The notes under the pieces were generated by a model that worked only from the letters and a program-made list of their open reading frames with translations, was not told the DNA's origin and made no database searches. From the NCBI RefSeq assembly GCF_000687535.1, contig NZ_JHWC01000011.1, positions 1-59,039 of the forward strand: a stretch of 59,039 nt of DNA, written 5' to 3'. This document shows, in pieces, positions 17,070-25,874 of this stretch. This DNA comes from Helicobacter rodentium ATCC 700285. GTDB lineage: Bacteria > Campylobacterota > Campylobacteria > Campylobacterales > Helicobacteraceae. The position numbers were made by a program, and so were the translations under genes. Numbering within the stretch: the stretch's first letter is position 1; each line of letters begins with the position of its first letter.

Positions 17070-17998
17070 TGCGTGGGATTGAACGATATTTTTTTGCACC
17101 AAGCACCCCACAAAAAATCCTTGCCTTTTGCCTTTTGCCTTTTAGCGTTCTTTATTGTGCTATCGCTACTTTAAAGCGTAAATTTGCGCGTTTTTATGAT
17201 TTTGAGATTCCAATTATTAGCGTAGGAAACCTTGTTTTAGGTGGTAGTGGCAAGTCTCCCTTTATTATAGAAATTGCAAAGGATTATCAAGAATCTTGTG
17301 TGATTTTACGAGGTTTTGGGCGCAAGAGCAAGGGATTAAAAATTGTCAGCATTCAAGGCGATATTCAAGCCGATGTGCAAAACGCAGGAGATGAAGCAAT
17401 TATGATCGCTAAAGCCTTAAATCATTCTAGCGTTATCGTGAGTGAGAATCGCAAACAAGCCATTTTAAAGGCTAAAGAATTAGGAGCTAAAGTAATTTTT
17501 TTAGATGATGGATTCCGCTTTAATTTCAAAAAATTAAATATTTTGCTTCAACCAAAGCTAGAACCTTACTTTGATTTTTGTATCCCAAGTGGTGGCTATC
17601 GCGAACGCAAAAGTGCCTATAAAAGCGCGGATATTTTAGCCAAAGAAAGCATAGATTATGAGCGCAAAGTGCAACTACTCTCTCCCACAAAAAGAATGTT
17701 GCTTCTCACAGCAATCGCAAATCCTTCCCGACTGGACGATTATCTACCCAATGTGGTAGGAAAAATTATCTTAAAAGACCATTCCTTTTTTGATAAAACC
17801 ACAATCTTAGAAGAATACGCAAAGCTAAATGCAACCTCCTTATTGGTTACGCCAAAAGATGCAACCAAACTTGAAGAATTTGGGCTACCGCTTTCTATTT
17901 TACATTTGGAAATCAAGATTAACCCTGCAATCAAACAAAGCATTCAAGACTATATCACAAAAGAATCTCAAAGCTTATTTTCGCAGAATAAAGCCTAA
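17069..17998 (+). CDS. lpxK: Tetraacyldisaccharide 4'-kinase (lipid A synthesis)
   Basis: Inner-membrane-associated kinase that phosphorylates the 4' position of the lipid A disaccharide. The 309-residue protein has an N-terminal hydrophobic helix ('ILAFCLLPFSVLYCAIATL'), the P-loop 'SVGNLVLGGSGKSPFI', 'ILRGFGRKSKG', 'GDEAIMIA' and the conserved 'FLDDGFRF' (catalytic Asp pair). Its 3' end overlaps the convergent MFS gene by 24 nt. Confidence 0.94.
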   Translation: MRGIERYFFAPSTPQKILAFCLLPFSVLYCAIATLKRKFARFYDFEIPIISVGNLVLGGSGKSPFIIEIAKDYQESCVILRGFGRKSKGLKIVSIQGDIQADVQNAGDEAIMIAKALNHSSVIVSENRKQAILKAKELGAKVIFLDDGFRFNFKKLNILLQPKLEPYFDFCIPSGGYRERKSAYKSADILAKESIDYERKVQLLSPTKRMLLLTAIANPSRLDDYLPNVVGKIILKDHSFFDKTTILEEYAKLNATSLLVTPKDATKLEEFGLPLSILHLEIKINPAIKQSIQDYITKESQSLFSQNKA

Positions 17999-19213
17999 GA
18001 ATTTCTTTTTATATCTGCGTACTTCTCTAGCATTGAGTGAAAAGTAGATTCCACAAGCCAAAAGCAAACAACACGCAATAATCAAAGCCAAAGGAAAAGG
18101 CGTGTTTGCCTCTAAAGCCCCCACAATAAAGGAAATCGCCCCCGCAAACACAAATTGCACCATTCCCAAAACCGCTGAAGCACTCCCAGACATTTGCTTA
18201 AAACGCGCCATTGCCAAAGTTGTCGTATTGGGTGCGATAAAACCATTCATTCCAAGCATTAAAAACAAAAGAATCTCAAAAGGCAAGAATCCCAAATCCA
18301 ACCAACCCACTACAATCAATGCTAAAGCAATACCAAGCATCACAACAAACGCATAAGGCAACACCGCATAAGGCGAATATTTACGCACAATTCTTGCATT
18401 AATATTGGCAAAAATCATAAAACTAAGGGCATTCACACCAAAAAGGATTCCATAGTTTTTTTCGCTTAAACCAAAATATTCTCGGAAAATAAACGATGAG
18501 CCTGTAATATAGGCAAAAATCGTTGCCATAACAAAGCTAAAAGATAAGACATAAATGCGAAATCTGCGGTCTTGCAAGATATGAAAATAATTTAGCATAA
18601 TGGCTTTAAAGTTTGGTTTCACACTCTGTGCGGATTTTTGCTCTTTAATCCCAAAGATGATAAAAATTAAAAGCAGAATCCCAAGCGCAAAAAGCGTTAC
18701 AAAAATGCTTTGCCACGGAAAATAATCTAGCAAAAATCCCCCAAATACAGGGGCTAACATCGGTGCTAAACTAGAAACAACCATCATTAACGCAAAGGCA
18801 CTCGCGGCTTCTTTAAGCTCAAAATTATCATTGATAATTGCACGCGCAATCACCACTCCCGCACAACCGCCAAGTGCCTGTAAAAAACGCCAAGAGATAA
18901 AACTATCCACGGAATCAAAACTAATGCACGCGATACTTGCGACAATAAAAAGTGTAACTCCAACATAAAGAGGTTTTTTGCGTCCATAAACATCACTTAA
19001 AGGTCCATAAATTAACTGCCCAAACGCAAAAGCGATGAAAAAGACGGCAAGAGAGAGTTGCGTATAAAAGGGCGTGGTTGCAAAGCTTTTCTGCACCTCC
19101 CCAAGTGCTGGTAAATACATATCCGTAGTCAAAGGAGCAAGACTAGACATAAAGGCTAAAATGATGATGAGTTTCGTCTTTGCAAAACCTTGATAAGTTG
19201 TAACTTTTTGCAT
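17975..19213 (-). CDS. MFS drug-efflux transporter, Bcr/CflA type
   Basis: A 412-residue inner-membrane antiporter of the DHA1 drug/H+ family with about 12 hydrophobic helices. Family signatures are visible: 'LAPLTTDMYLPALGEVQKSF' near the N-terminus (motif D1 of DHA1 pumps), 'FGQLIYGPLSDVYGRKKPLY' (motif A, GxxxDxxGRKP) and 'RFLQALGGCAGVVIARAII' (motif B with the key Arg). The substrate cannot be predicted from sequence; Bcr/CflA relatives export bicyclomycin, chloramphenicol or sulfonamides. It converges on lpxK with a 24-nt overlap. A minus-strand TATAAT lies at 19247-19252. Confidence 0.9.
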   Translation of the reverse strand: MQKVTTYQGFAKTKLIIILAFMSSLAPLTTDMYLPALGEVQKSFATTPFYTQLSLAVFFIAFAFGQLIYGPLSDVYGRKKPLYVGVTLFIVASIACISFDSVDSFISWRFLQALGGCAGVVIARAIINDNFELKEAASAFALMMVVSSLAPMLAPVFGGFLLDYFPWQSIFVTLFALGILLLIFIIFGIKEQKSAQSVKPNFKAIMLNYFHILQDRRFRIYVLSFSFVMATIFAYITGSSFIFREYFGLSEKNYGILFGVNALSFMIFANINARIVRKYSPYAVLPYAFVVMLGIALALIVVGWLDLGFLPFEILLFLMLGMNGFIAPNTTTLAMARFKQMSGSASAVLGMVQFVFAGAISFIVGALEANTPFPLALIIACCLLLACGIYFSLNAREVRRYKKKFLGFILRK

Positions 19214-19246
19214 AGAAAATCCTAAATTTTCTCATTTTAAAAAACG

Positions 19247-19252
19247 ATTATA
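19247..19252 (-). promoter_or_regulatory. -10 box for the MFS transporter gene
   Basis: TATAAT on the minus strand 34 nt upstream of the ATG at 19213, in an AT-rich context without an obvious -35. Confidence 0.45.
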
Positions 19253-19341
19253 ATGCTTAAAATTTTAGGAAAAAATTAATCAACCTTTTGTTTTGGGGAT
19301 TCCATTTTGAACAATGGATTAAATGCACTAAGGACGCAGCA

Positions 19342-19489
19342 GTCATTGCAAATGAAGTGTAGCAAAATGAAGCAATCCATAATCTAAGCAACCAAAAACG
19401 CTAACAATGGAATCTTTAAAGCAGTAGAATCCTTAAAGCAATCCAAAATTGTAGATTACCACGAAATACTGCGTGTTTCTCGCAATGAC
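19342..19489. repeat. Dispersed MITE-like repeat, copy 1
   Basis: Bounded by inverted ends GTCATTGC (19342) and GCAATGAC (ending 19489). Inside are 'gaagcaatccataatcta', 'aatggaatctttaaa' and 'tagattaccacga'. The same modules in the same order recur at 57972-58094. It lies in the 480-nt gap between the MFS gene and fliR, which holds no gene I can support. Confidence 0.6.
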
Positions 19490-19522
19490 GGAATAGTTGG
19501 CTTTTATTTTATGCAAGATTAT

Positions 19523-19562
19523 GGATTGCCACGATTCTACCAATGCAGAATCTCGCAATGAC
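19523..19562. repeat. Partial copy of the dispersed repeat
   Basis: 'attatggattgccacgatt' followed by 'gcagaatctcgcaatgac', the same right-end module as in the two longer copies, immediately downstream of copy 1. The rest of the gap to 19693 contains further degenerate pieces (for example 'gtaatgacacaagggg' near 19631) and no gene. Confidence 0.5.
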
Positions 19563-19693
19563 GGAAGAATATGCTTTAAAGGCAAATTTGCATTATGGAC
19601 TGCTTCGTCCTTCGTTTTGCACATTCCTTGTAATGACACAAGGGGGAATAACGTAGCAGTTAGCGTTTTGTCATTGCCCCGATTCAAAAAAAG

Positions 19694-20473
19694 CTAAAAA
19701 GTAGTTTGAAATAGAATCGTTAGCGCGTCAAATGCGCTTAAAAATTCGCGCTTAAAATGCAAGATGATTGCAGGAATAATAACAATCAAAACAGCAAAAG
19801 CCACCGCAATTTTCACAGGAAATCCAATGGCTAGCAGGTTAAATTGCGGGTGCGCTTTCATAATCATACCAAAAATAATATCGCTTAACAAAATTAAGGC
19901 GATAATAGGAAAAGACATCGTAAGCCCAATCACAAAAAGGTGCGCAAAAGACTTGACAATGTATTCTATATAATTTTGCGAATACATAAACCCGCCAAGC
20001 GGAATCTCTTTGATACTTTCTCCCACAAAATAAAAGAACAAATGGTGATAATCAAGCCCCAAAGCAATGAGCAGAGCAAGAAGTGTAAGCAGTTGCCCCA
20101 CGATAGGCTTTTGCGCACCAGTGATGGGGTCATACGCATTGGCAATCGTCAATCCCATTGCAAAAGAAATCAACTCCCCACCAAAGGAAATCATACCAAA
20201 GACAATTTGCAATGCCATAGAAGCAAGGAATCCGAGCATAATTTCTGAAAGTCCTGCAACAATAAAGCGCAAAATTGTCCAATTTGCAGGTGGCACAACA
20301 TCTAAGAGGGGGATAAAAACAATCGTAAGCCAAAAAATGAGCGCACCCTTAATGGAATTGCTAATCATTTGGTTTTCAAAAAAAGGAAAAAACGCAATGA
20401 TTCCCGCAAAACGCAAGAGTAGCAACAAAAAGTTTGCAACATTACCCTCTGTCAAATAAGCTAGAAGTTCCAT
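19694..20473 (-). CDS. fliR: Flagellar export apparatus protein FliR
   Basis: Inner-membrane component of the flagellar type III export gate (FliPQR complex). The 259-residue, highly hydrophobic protein has 5-6 transmembrane stretches. It has family motifs 'RFAGIIAFFPFFENQMISN' near residue 22, 'GLSEIMLGFLASMALQIVFG' and 'GFPVKIAVAFAVLIVIIPAI'. It sits apart from fliP/fliQ, which is normal in Helicobacter, where flagellar genes are scattered. The gene starts 36 nt after the ABC ATPase gene ends, so the two could share a transcript. Confidence 0.93.
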   Translation of the reverse strand: MELLAYLTEGNVANFLLLLLRFAGIIAFFPFFENQMISNSIKGALIFWLTIVFIPLLDVVPPANWTILRFIVAGLSEIMLGFLASMALQIVFGMISFGGELISFAMGLTIANAYDPITGAQKPIVGQLLTLLALLIALGLDYHHLFFYFVGESIKEIPLGGFMYSQNYIEYIVKSFAHLFVIGLTMSFPIIALILLSDIIFGMIMKAHPQFNLLAIGFPVKIAVAFAVLIVIIPAIILHFKREFLSAFDALTILFQTTF

Positions 20474-20509
20474 TAATCAAGAATCTCTGTGAGCAAATCC
20501 CATTGCAGC

Positions 20510-21148
20510 CTAATCAGCCCGTTTTAATGTGGCATTCTCAAGCCTGTAAGCATACATTGCCTTTTTAGCTAAAATCGGGTCGTGCGTTGCAAAAACAAGC
20601 AAGGATTGTGTTAATTTCGCATAATCAAACAAAAGTTCCATTACACTAAAAGCCGTTTCTCTATCTAAATTCCCCGTTGGCTCATCGGCAAAAATAATTT
20701 TGGGTCTTTTAGTGAGAATCCTAGCAATAGAAAGCCGCTGCTGCTGCCCTCCGCTTAATGTGCCAATGTTTTGAGGGAGAATCTCTAAGATTCCAAACAA
20801 GCTTAAGAGTTCGTGGTCTATTTTTTCGCCACTCAAGAGGGACGCAACCTCTAAGTTCTCTTGTGCGTTAAATCCGGAAAACAAATAATGGGATTGAAAA
20901 ATGATACCAATATCATTGCGCCTTAATGCAAGAAGCTTATCTGCAGGCAAACGATAAATATCATTACCCAATATCATTACTTCGCCACTTTGGGGCTTTT
21001 GGAATCCAGAAAGAATATGCAGAAGTGTACTTTTTCCACTTCCGCTCACACCCATAATAGAAAGTGTTTCTCCAGCTCCTAATTCCAAAGAAACATTTTC
21101 TAAAATTGGGCGGTCATACGCAAAGGATAAATTCTTGGCAACAAGCAT
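20510..21148 (-). CDS. ABC transporter ATP-binding protein, LolD/MacB-like
   Basis: A 212-residue ATPase subunit. It shows Walker A 'GVSGSGKSTLLHIL' near residue 34, Q-loop 'GIIFQSHYLFSGFNAQENL', signature 'LSGGQQQRLSIARIL', Walker B 'IIFADEPTGNLDRET' and H-loop 'VFATHD'. The insert after the Q-loop and overall length match LolD (lipoprotein release) and related export ATPases. No permease gene is next to it in this window, so the partner (LolE/LolC-like or FtsX-like) must be elsewhere. It ends the tsf-rpsB transcription unit direction-wise, 8 nt downstream of tsf. Confidence 0.85.
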   Translation of the reverse strand: MLVAKNLSFAYDRPILENVSLELGAGETLSIMGVSGSGKSTLLHILSGFQKPQSGEVMILGNDIYRLPADKLLALRRNDIGIIFQSHYLFSGFNAQENLEVASLLSGEKIDHELLSLFGILEILPQNIGTLSGGQQQRLSIARILTKRPKIIFADEPTGNLDRETAFSVMELLFDYAKLTQSLLVFATHDPILAKKAMYAYRLENATLKRAD

Positions 21149-21155
21149 TATAAGC

Positions 21156-22223
21156 TTAGCCTAATTGTGCCGCTACTTCATCTGCAAAGCTACAAGCTTG
21201 TTTCTCGATTCCCTCGCCAAGCTCAAAGCGCACATATTCCACGACTTCAATAGAATCTCCGAGTTCTTTGGATTTATCCGCTAAAACTTGTGCGATTGTT
21301 TTCTTGTCGTCCATTACGAAGAATTGTCCAAGTAGCGTAAGCCTTTGGTCTAAAATTGTAGAATCTGCTTTGAATCTCTCTAATTGTCCGGGCAAAATCT
21401 TATCCCAAATCGCTTCGGGTTTGCCTTGCGCTTTCAATTCTGCCTTCAAAGCTTCCTCTTGCTTTGCTAGAATCTCATCTGTTAGCTCTAGCTGACTAAT
21501 GTATTGTGGAATCTTATGCAAAGGCTTTCCAAGTCTTTTTAGCTCTTCATTTTCTTTTTCAAGTTCCGCAATGATTGCTGTTTTTTCACTCTTAATGAAG
21601 TCTCTATCAAAGGAATGATAAGAAATCACTTGAGGTTTCATTGCCGCTGCGTGCATACAAAGATTCTTTGTAAAGTCCGCTAATTTTGCTGCATTAGCTT
21701 CGTTTTGGCATTTGAGTGCAATAATCACGCCCACACGCCCGTTAGAATGCACATAACCATTCACGATTCCACTACCTTGTGCTTTAATCTTTGCGATTCT
21801 ACGCACAACAATATTCTCACCAATTTTTGCAATTTGAGACTTTAAGTATTCCTCAAATGTCGCTCCCTCAAGGGTTAAAGTGTGAAGCTCCTCTGCACTG
21901 GAAACATCAGAATCCTGCACCAATGCAATCGTCTTTGCGCTTAGCTCTTTGAAGCCGTCATTTTTAGCAACAAAGTCTGTCTCGGAGTTAATCTCTGCCA
22001 TACTCACTTTTTTGAAATCAGGAGAAACTTTAAGGCTAATTGCACCCTCTGCTGCTACTCTATCAGCCTTTTTTGCTGCTTTGCTAAGCCCTTTTTCTCT
22101 TAAGTATTCTACAGCTTTATCTAAATCGCCACCCACTTCTACAAGGGCTTTTTTGCAATCCATCATTCCCGCATCTGTCATATCGCGGAGTTGTTTTACG
22201 AGTTGTGCGCTAATCTCTGCCAT
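21156..22223 (-). CDS. tsf: Translation elongation factor Ts
   Basis: Nucleotide-exchange factor that regenerates EF-Tu-GTP. The 355-residue protein starts with 'ISAQLVKQLRDMTDAGMMDC', contains the TDFVAKN motif ('INSETDFVAKNDGF') and two dimerisation/core subdomains. It is longer than the E. coli protein (about 283), as expected in Campylobacterota, the extra part being the helical stretch around residues 215-300. It follows rpsB by 9 nt, the universal rpsB-tsf arrangement. Confidence 0.97.
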   Translation of the reverse strand: MAEISAQLVKQLRDMTDAGMMDCKKALVEVGGDLDKAVEYLREKGLSKAAKKADRVAAEGAISLKVSPDFKKVSMAEINSETDFVAKNDGFKELSAKTIALVQDSDVSSAEELHTLTLEGATFEEYLKSQIAKIGENIVVRRIAKIKAQGSGIVNGYVHSNGRVGVIIALKCQNEANAAKLADFTKNLCMHAAAMKPQVISYHSFDRDFIKSEKTAIIAELEKENEELKRLGKPLHKIPQYISQLELTDEILAKQEEALKAELKAQGKPEAIWDKILPGQLERFKADSTILDQRLTLLGQFFVMDDKKTIAQVLADKSKELGDSIEVVEYVRFELGEGIEKQACSFADEVAAQLG

Positions 22224-22232
22224 TGCCTCTCC

Positions 22233-23027
22233 TTATTCTGCTTCTACACTTTTGGCGAAATCTTCTTCGCTCATTGCTTCCTCAAGCACTTCTTGTTTCT
22301 CCTCTTCACTCGCAGGTTCTACCACTTCAGATACCGGTGCTTCACCACCTGCGATTGCGCGTCCTTCTGTAATAGCCTCTGCCATTTCCTTGCAGAATAG
22401 TTGAATAGAACGAATCGCATCATCGTTTCCGGGAATTGGATAATCCACCATATCGGGGTCGCAGTTTGTATCCAACGGCGCAACCACAGGGATTCCAAGT
22501 CTTCTAGCCTCTGCCACAGCGATTTTTTCTTTTGCCGCGTCAATGACAAAAATCATATCTGGAGCTTTCTTAAGATGACGCACACCACCAAGATATTGCG
22601 TTAATTTCTCTTTTTTGCGCTGAATCATCAATTTTTCTTTTTTTGTTAGCAAATCAATTTGTCCGCTAGATTCCATTTCCTCAATGATTTCAAGCTTACG
22701 AATGGACTTTTTAATGGTTGAAAAGTTTGTGAGCATTCCACCAAGCCAACGATAATTCACATAAGGCGCATTCACACTATCCGCGTAAGCTTTAAGTGTC
22801 TCACTTGCTTGTTTTTTCGTCCCTACAAACATAATTGTCTTACCCTCTGCTGCTGCATCACGCACGATATTATAAGTGTAGCGAAAATAACGCAAGGTTT
22901 TTTGCAAATCAATGATATGAATATTCTTGCGCACACCAAAAATGTATTTTTTCATTTTTGGATTCCATCGTCTTGTTTGGTGTCCAAAATGCACACCGCA
23001 TTCCAAAAGATCTTTCATTGTTACCAT
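22233..23027 (-). CDS. rpsB: 30S ribosomal protein S2
   Basis: Structural protein of the small ribosomal subunit, 264 residues. Signatures: '[20 protein letters not shown]', '[11 protein letters not shown]', '[20 protein letters not shown]' and '[20 protein letters not shown]'. The C-terminus is an acidic Glu/Ser-rich tail. RBS GGAG before the ATG at 23027. Confidence 0.98.
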   Translation of the reverse strand: MVTMKDLLECGVHFGHQTRRWNPKMKKYIFGVRKNIHIIDLQKTLRYFRYTYNIVRDAAAEGKTIMFVGTKKQASETLKAYADSVNAPYVNYRWLGGMLTNFSTIKKSIRKLEIIEEMESSGQIDLLTKKEKLMIQRKKEKLTQYLGGVRHLKKAPDMIFVIDAAKEKIAVAEARRLGIPVVAPLDTNCDPDMVDYPIPGNDDAIRSIQLFCKEMAEAITEGRAIAGGEAPVSEVVEPASEEEKQEVLEEAMSEEDFAKSVEAE

Positions 23028-23162
23028 AGTATTCTCCTATTTGTTTTGGTTTTCCCTCCACGCTCCTTAAACGCTTAAATTCATTGCGCAACCTAAACTA
23101 GGATTAGCGTGTGTGAAATTTGATAAAATAAAAGGTGTTTATTTTACTAAAAAATTATTTAA

Positions 23163-23189
23163 ATTTAGCTAAATTAAAGCTAAGCTTTT
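23163..23189. repeat. Two adjacent short palindromes upstream of rpsB
   Basis: A 14-bp palindrome (aatttagctaaatt, 23163-23176) directly followed by a 13-bp one (aaagct-a-agcttt, 23177-23189). They lie between the stop of the ThiF-like gene and rpsB; they could be a weak terminator for the former or an operator for rpsB-tsf. Confidence 0.4.
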
Positions 23190-23228
23190 ATTCGTGAGGA
23201 TTTATTCCAAACAAATTCCATTGCACCA

Positions 23229-24011
23229 CTATGCATACAAAGCGCTCTCCAATTTCTTGATTCCATTTATTCCACATACTCGGCAATTTGGATTACGCTT
23301 AATAGCAATTTTACGAAAATCCATTGAGCGAATATCACAAGTAAGCAGTTTATCAAAAAGAGGCTCACCCACTTCTGTGATAATCTTAATAACCTCTGCT
23401 GCTTCTAATATGCCAAACAATCCAGCTGTGGCACCCAGAATCCCCACACTTGCACCCGTTGGCATTTCAGTTGTTGGCGGAGAATCAAACAAACAAGAAT
23501 AACACGCGCTTATTCTTGGCTTCACACTCATTACCTGACCACCAAAATGCAAGGCACTTCCGCGCACCAAAATCTTATTAGACAAGATACACGCATCATT
23601 AACAAGAAACTTGGAGGTAAAGGCGTCTGTGGCTTCTACTACCAAATCATAGGGCTTAATAACCTCTTGAATATTCTCTGCATTCAACCGATTTCTATAA
23701 ACTTGCAAATTTAAATTTGGATTCAATGCAGTAAGCTTCTGAAATGCAGAATCTGCCTTGTTTTTTCCTAAATCTTGCATATTGTGCAAAACCTGTCTCT
23801 GAAGATTGCTTAAATCCACAACATCTCCATCGCAAATACCAAGATTCCCCACTCCAGCCGCCACAAGATAATAAAGCACACTAGAACCTAACCCACCAGC
23901 CCCGACTACAAGCACACTTGCAGATTTAAGCTTTTTTTGTCCCTCTATTCCAATCCCGCTCAATAAAATATTGCGATGGTATCTTTCTAATTCCTCTTTC
24001 TTTAATTCCAT
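23229..24011 (-). CDS. ThiF/MoeB/HesA-family E1-like adenylyltransferase
   Basis: Adenylates the C-terminal glycine of a ubiquitin-like sulfur carrier (ThiS or MoaD) so that it can be thiocarboxylated. The 260-residue protein has the N-terminal 'RYHRNILLSGIGIEGQKKL', nucleotide loop 'VLVVGAGGLGSSVLYYLVAA', 'DGDVVDLSNLQRQVLH', 'EATDAFTSKFLVNDAC', and two zinc CxxC pairs ('CYSCLF' and 'CRVCG'). I chose the ATG at 24011, which has AAGGAAA upstream and overlaps asnB by 10 nt. It could serve thiamine or molybdopterin synthesis; carrier genes are not in the window. The unit pglB-asnB-thiF reads as one operon. Confidence 0.88.
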   Translation of the reverse strand: MELKKEELERYHRNILLSGIGIEGQKKLKSASVLVVGAGGLGSSVLYYLVAAGVGNLGICDGDVVDLSNLQRQVLHNMQDLGKNKADSAFQKLTALNPNLNLQVYRNRLNAENIQEVIKPYDLVVEATDAFTSKFLVNDACILSNKILVRGSALHFGGQVMSVKPRISACYSCLFDSPPTTEMPTGASVGILGATAGLFGILEAAEVIKIITEVGEPLFDKLLTCDIRSMDFRKIAIKRNPNCRVCGINGIKKLESALYA

Positions 24012-25864
24012 TGATTTTCCTTTAAATGTTGATTCCATATTTCAAGAGCAAATAAGCTCCACAGCATTTTTGCGCGTTTTTCTCTAGGATAAATTTGTGG
24101 CGCATTACAAAGCGATTCTATCAAACTTTTAGGCAAAAATTCGTGAGAAATTTTAGGATTTTGCAAACTATCTAAAATACACTCCTTAAGCTCCCCATCT
24201 ACCCAAGAACTAAGAGGAACTTCAAAGCCCCTTTTAGGAGCATTCACAACTTCTTTGGCTAAATATTTTTGCGCTAATTTCCTCAATAAATATTTAGTTG
24301 TTTTCCCGCGCACTTTTAAATTATCCGCCAAAGTTGGTGCAAACTCCACTAAACCTTTAGACAAAAAGGGAGAACGCGCCTCTAAAGAATGCGACATTGT
24401 AGCAATATCCATTTTGGGCAACAAATCACACAAAAGCAAATGCGAAGAATCTAGGAGCAACATTTGCGAAAGAGGAGAATATCCACCCTCAAAAACTGCT
24501 TTTACCTCTGTTTGAAATCCTCGTAAAGATTCACTTTTAAAAGAATAGAATCCTGTAAAAATATCTGTACTTGCACTCAAGTAATATTCACTCACATCGC
24601 ATTTATACGCTCCAGCCATTTGTAAAAGTCGGTAGAAATAATTATATAAAGATTGCTTGGATTGAGGGTTTGGAAGAAAATTTTTAACAAAAACAAAAGG
24701 CAAAACTTTAGGCATTAACAAATGCCCAACATACCGCCTATAACCACCAAACAACTCATCTGCTCCATCTCCATTTAAGACAACACTCAAATGCTCTCTT
24801 GCTGCTTTTGCCACATAAAAACTAGGAATCGCAGAACTATCAAAGAATGGACGCCCATAAGCTTGTAAAATTTTTGGCACATCTTGGGTTAAATTCGTGC
24901 TTATCCTTAAAACTTGATGAGAAGTGCCAAACTTCCTTGCCGTATTTTGCGCTAAAGACGATTCGTCCAATGCAGTTTTTTCAAAACTGATTGTAAAAGT
25001 GCGCAAATTGGGCTTCATTTGGGAAGCTAAAGCCACGATGAGAGAGCTATCAATCCCGCCACTTAAAAATGCCCCCACTTCCAAATCAGAGGATTCTATA
25101 CGCATTTGAATACTTTGTTTAAGCAAATTCTCACAAATACCTAACGCCTCTTTTTCATCGTTTATTTTTGGCATTTTATAGCAGGATTCTAACTTAAAAT
25201 AAGGTTTTAATGTTAAAGAAAAAGTATCCAAATCCAAGATGCCATAATGCGCATTTGGAATCGCAAACACATTTTGATAAGGTGCGCCATCTTGATAGAA
25301 AAAACCGCTTTGCAAATAAAAATTAATCGCATCAAAATCTATTTCTAAAGGCAATTTTAAAAGCTTGAGGATTCCACAAAGCGTATTTAATTCACTCGCA
25401 AAAACAAGTTTAGAATCTTTCCTGTAACAAAAAAGTGGCTTTTTGCCCATTCTATCCCGAGCAAAATAAAGTTTTTGATTCTTTTTATCATAAAGCACAA
25501 ACGCAAACATTCCATCTAGCCGATTTAAATGCTCCAAAAAATCCTCTCCAAACTTGGCAAATAAAGCAAGAAGCGTCTCTGTATCGCTATGTGTTTTAAA
25601 GTCAAACTCCAAACCCTCGCGCAATGTCAGATGATTATAAATCTCCCCATTGAATATCAGAGACAGATCCTGATAAACCATCGGTTGGTGCGCTAAAGCA
25701 CTTAAATCTTGAATGCTAAGACGCGCGTGAAAAAGCTGTAACAAACCGCCTTGTGTGGAATCGTAAAACATTCCCTTATCATCAGGTCCGCGATGCTGCA
25801 TTAATCCATACACTTCATCTAAAGAAATTTTTGAACAATTTAAAGCACCCGCAATTCCACACAT
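24002..25864 (-). CDS. asnB: Asparagine synthase (glutamine-hydrolysing), AsnB type
   Basis: Makes asparagine from aspartate, ATP and glutamine. The start at 25864 places the catalytic Cys right after Met (MCGIAGALN), with RBS AAGGAGT. N-terminal class II glutaminase domain (about 1-200): 'MQHRGPDDKG', 'RLSIQDLSALAHQPM', 'LIFNGEIYNHLTLRE', 'DTETLLALFAKFGEDFLEHL'. C-terminal synthetase: 'VGAFLSGGIDSSLIVALAS', 'SVVLNGDGADELFGGYRRY', 'DIATMSHSLEARSPFL'. 620 residues. Being directly behind pglB it is cotranscribed with an enzyme that modifies Asn side chains, though this is probably coincidental. A role in amidating a glycan rather than free Asp is possible for AsnB paralogues. Confidence 0.9.
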   Translation of the reverse strand: MCGIAGALNCSKISLDEVYGLMQHRGPDDKGMFYDSTQGGLLQLFHARLSIQDLSALAHQPMVYQDLSLIFNGEIYNHLTLREGLEFDFKTHSDTETLLALFAKFGEDFLEHLNRLDGMFAFVLYDKKNQKLYFARDRMGKKPLFCYRKDSKLVFASELNTLCGILKLLKLPLEIDFDAINFYLQSGFFYQDGAPYQNVFAIPNAHYGILDLDTFSLTLKPYFKLESCYKMPKINDEKEALGICENLLKQSIQMRIESSDLEVGAFLSGGIDSSLIVALASQMKPNLRTFTISFEKTALDESSLAQNTARKFGTSHQVLRISTNLTQDVPKILQAYGRPFFDSSAIPSFYVAKAAREHLSVVLNGDGADELFGGYRRYVGHLLMPKVLPFVFVKNFLPNPQSKQSLYNYFYRLLQMAGAYKCDVSEYYLSASTDIFTGFYSFKSESLRGFQTEVKAVFEGGYSPLSQMLLLDSSHLLLCDLLPKMDIATMSHSLEARSPFLSKGLVEFAPTLADNLKVRGKTTKYLLRKLAQKYLAKEVVNAPKRGFEVPLSSWVDGELKECILDSLQNPKISHEFLPKSLIESLCNAPQIYPREKRAKMLWSLFALEIWNQHLKENQWN

Positions 25865-25874
25865 TCTACACTCC

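Noticed and set aside
19764-20459. Several plus-strand frames opposite fliR
   Set aside because: They are shadows of the hydrophobic codon pattern of fliR; none has a recognisable product.
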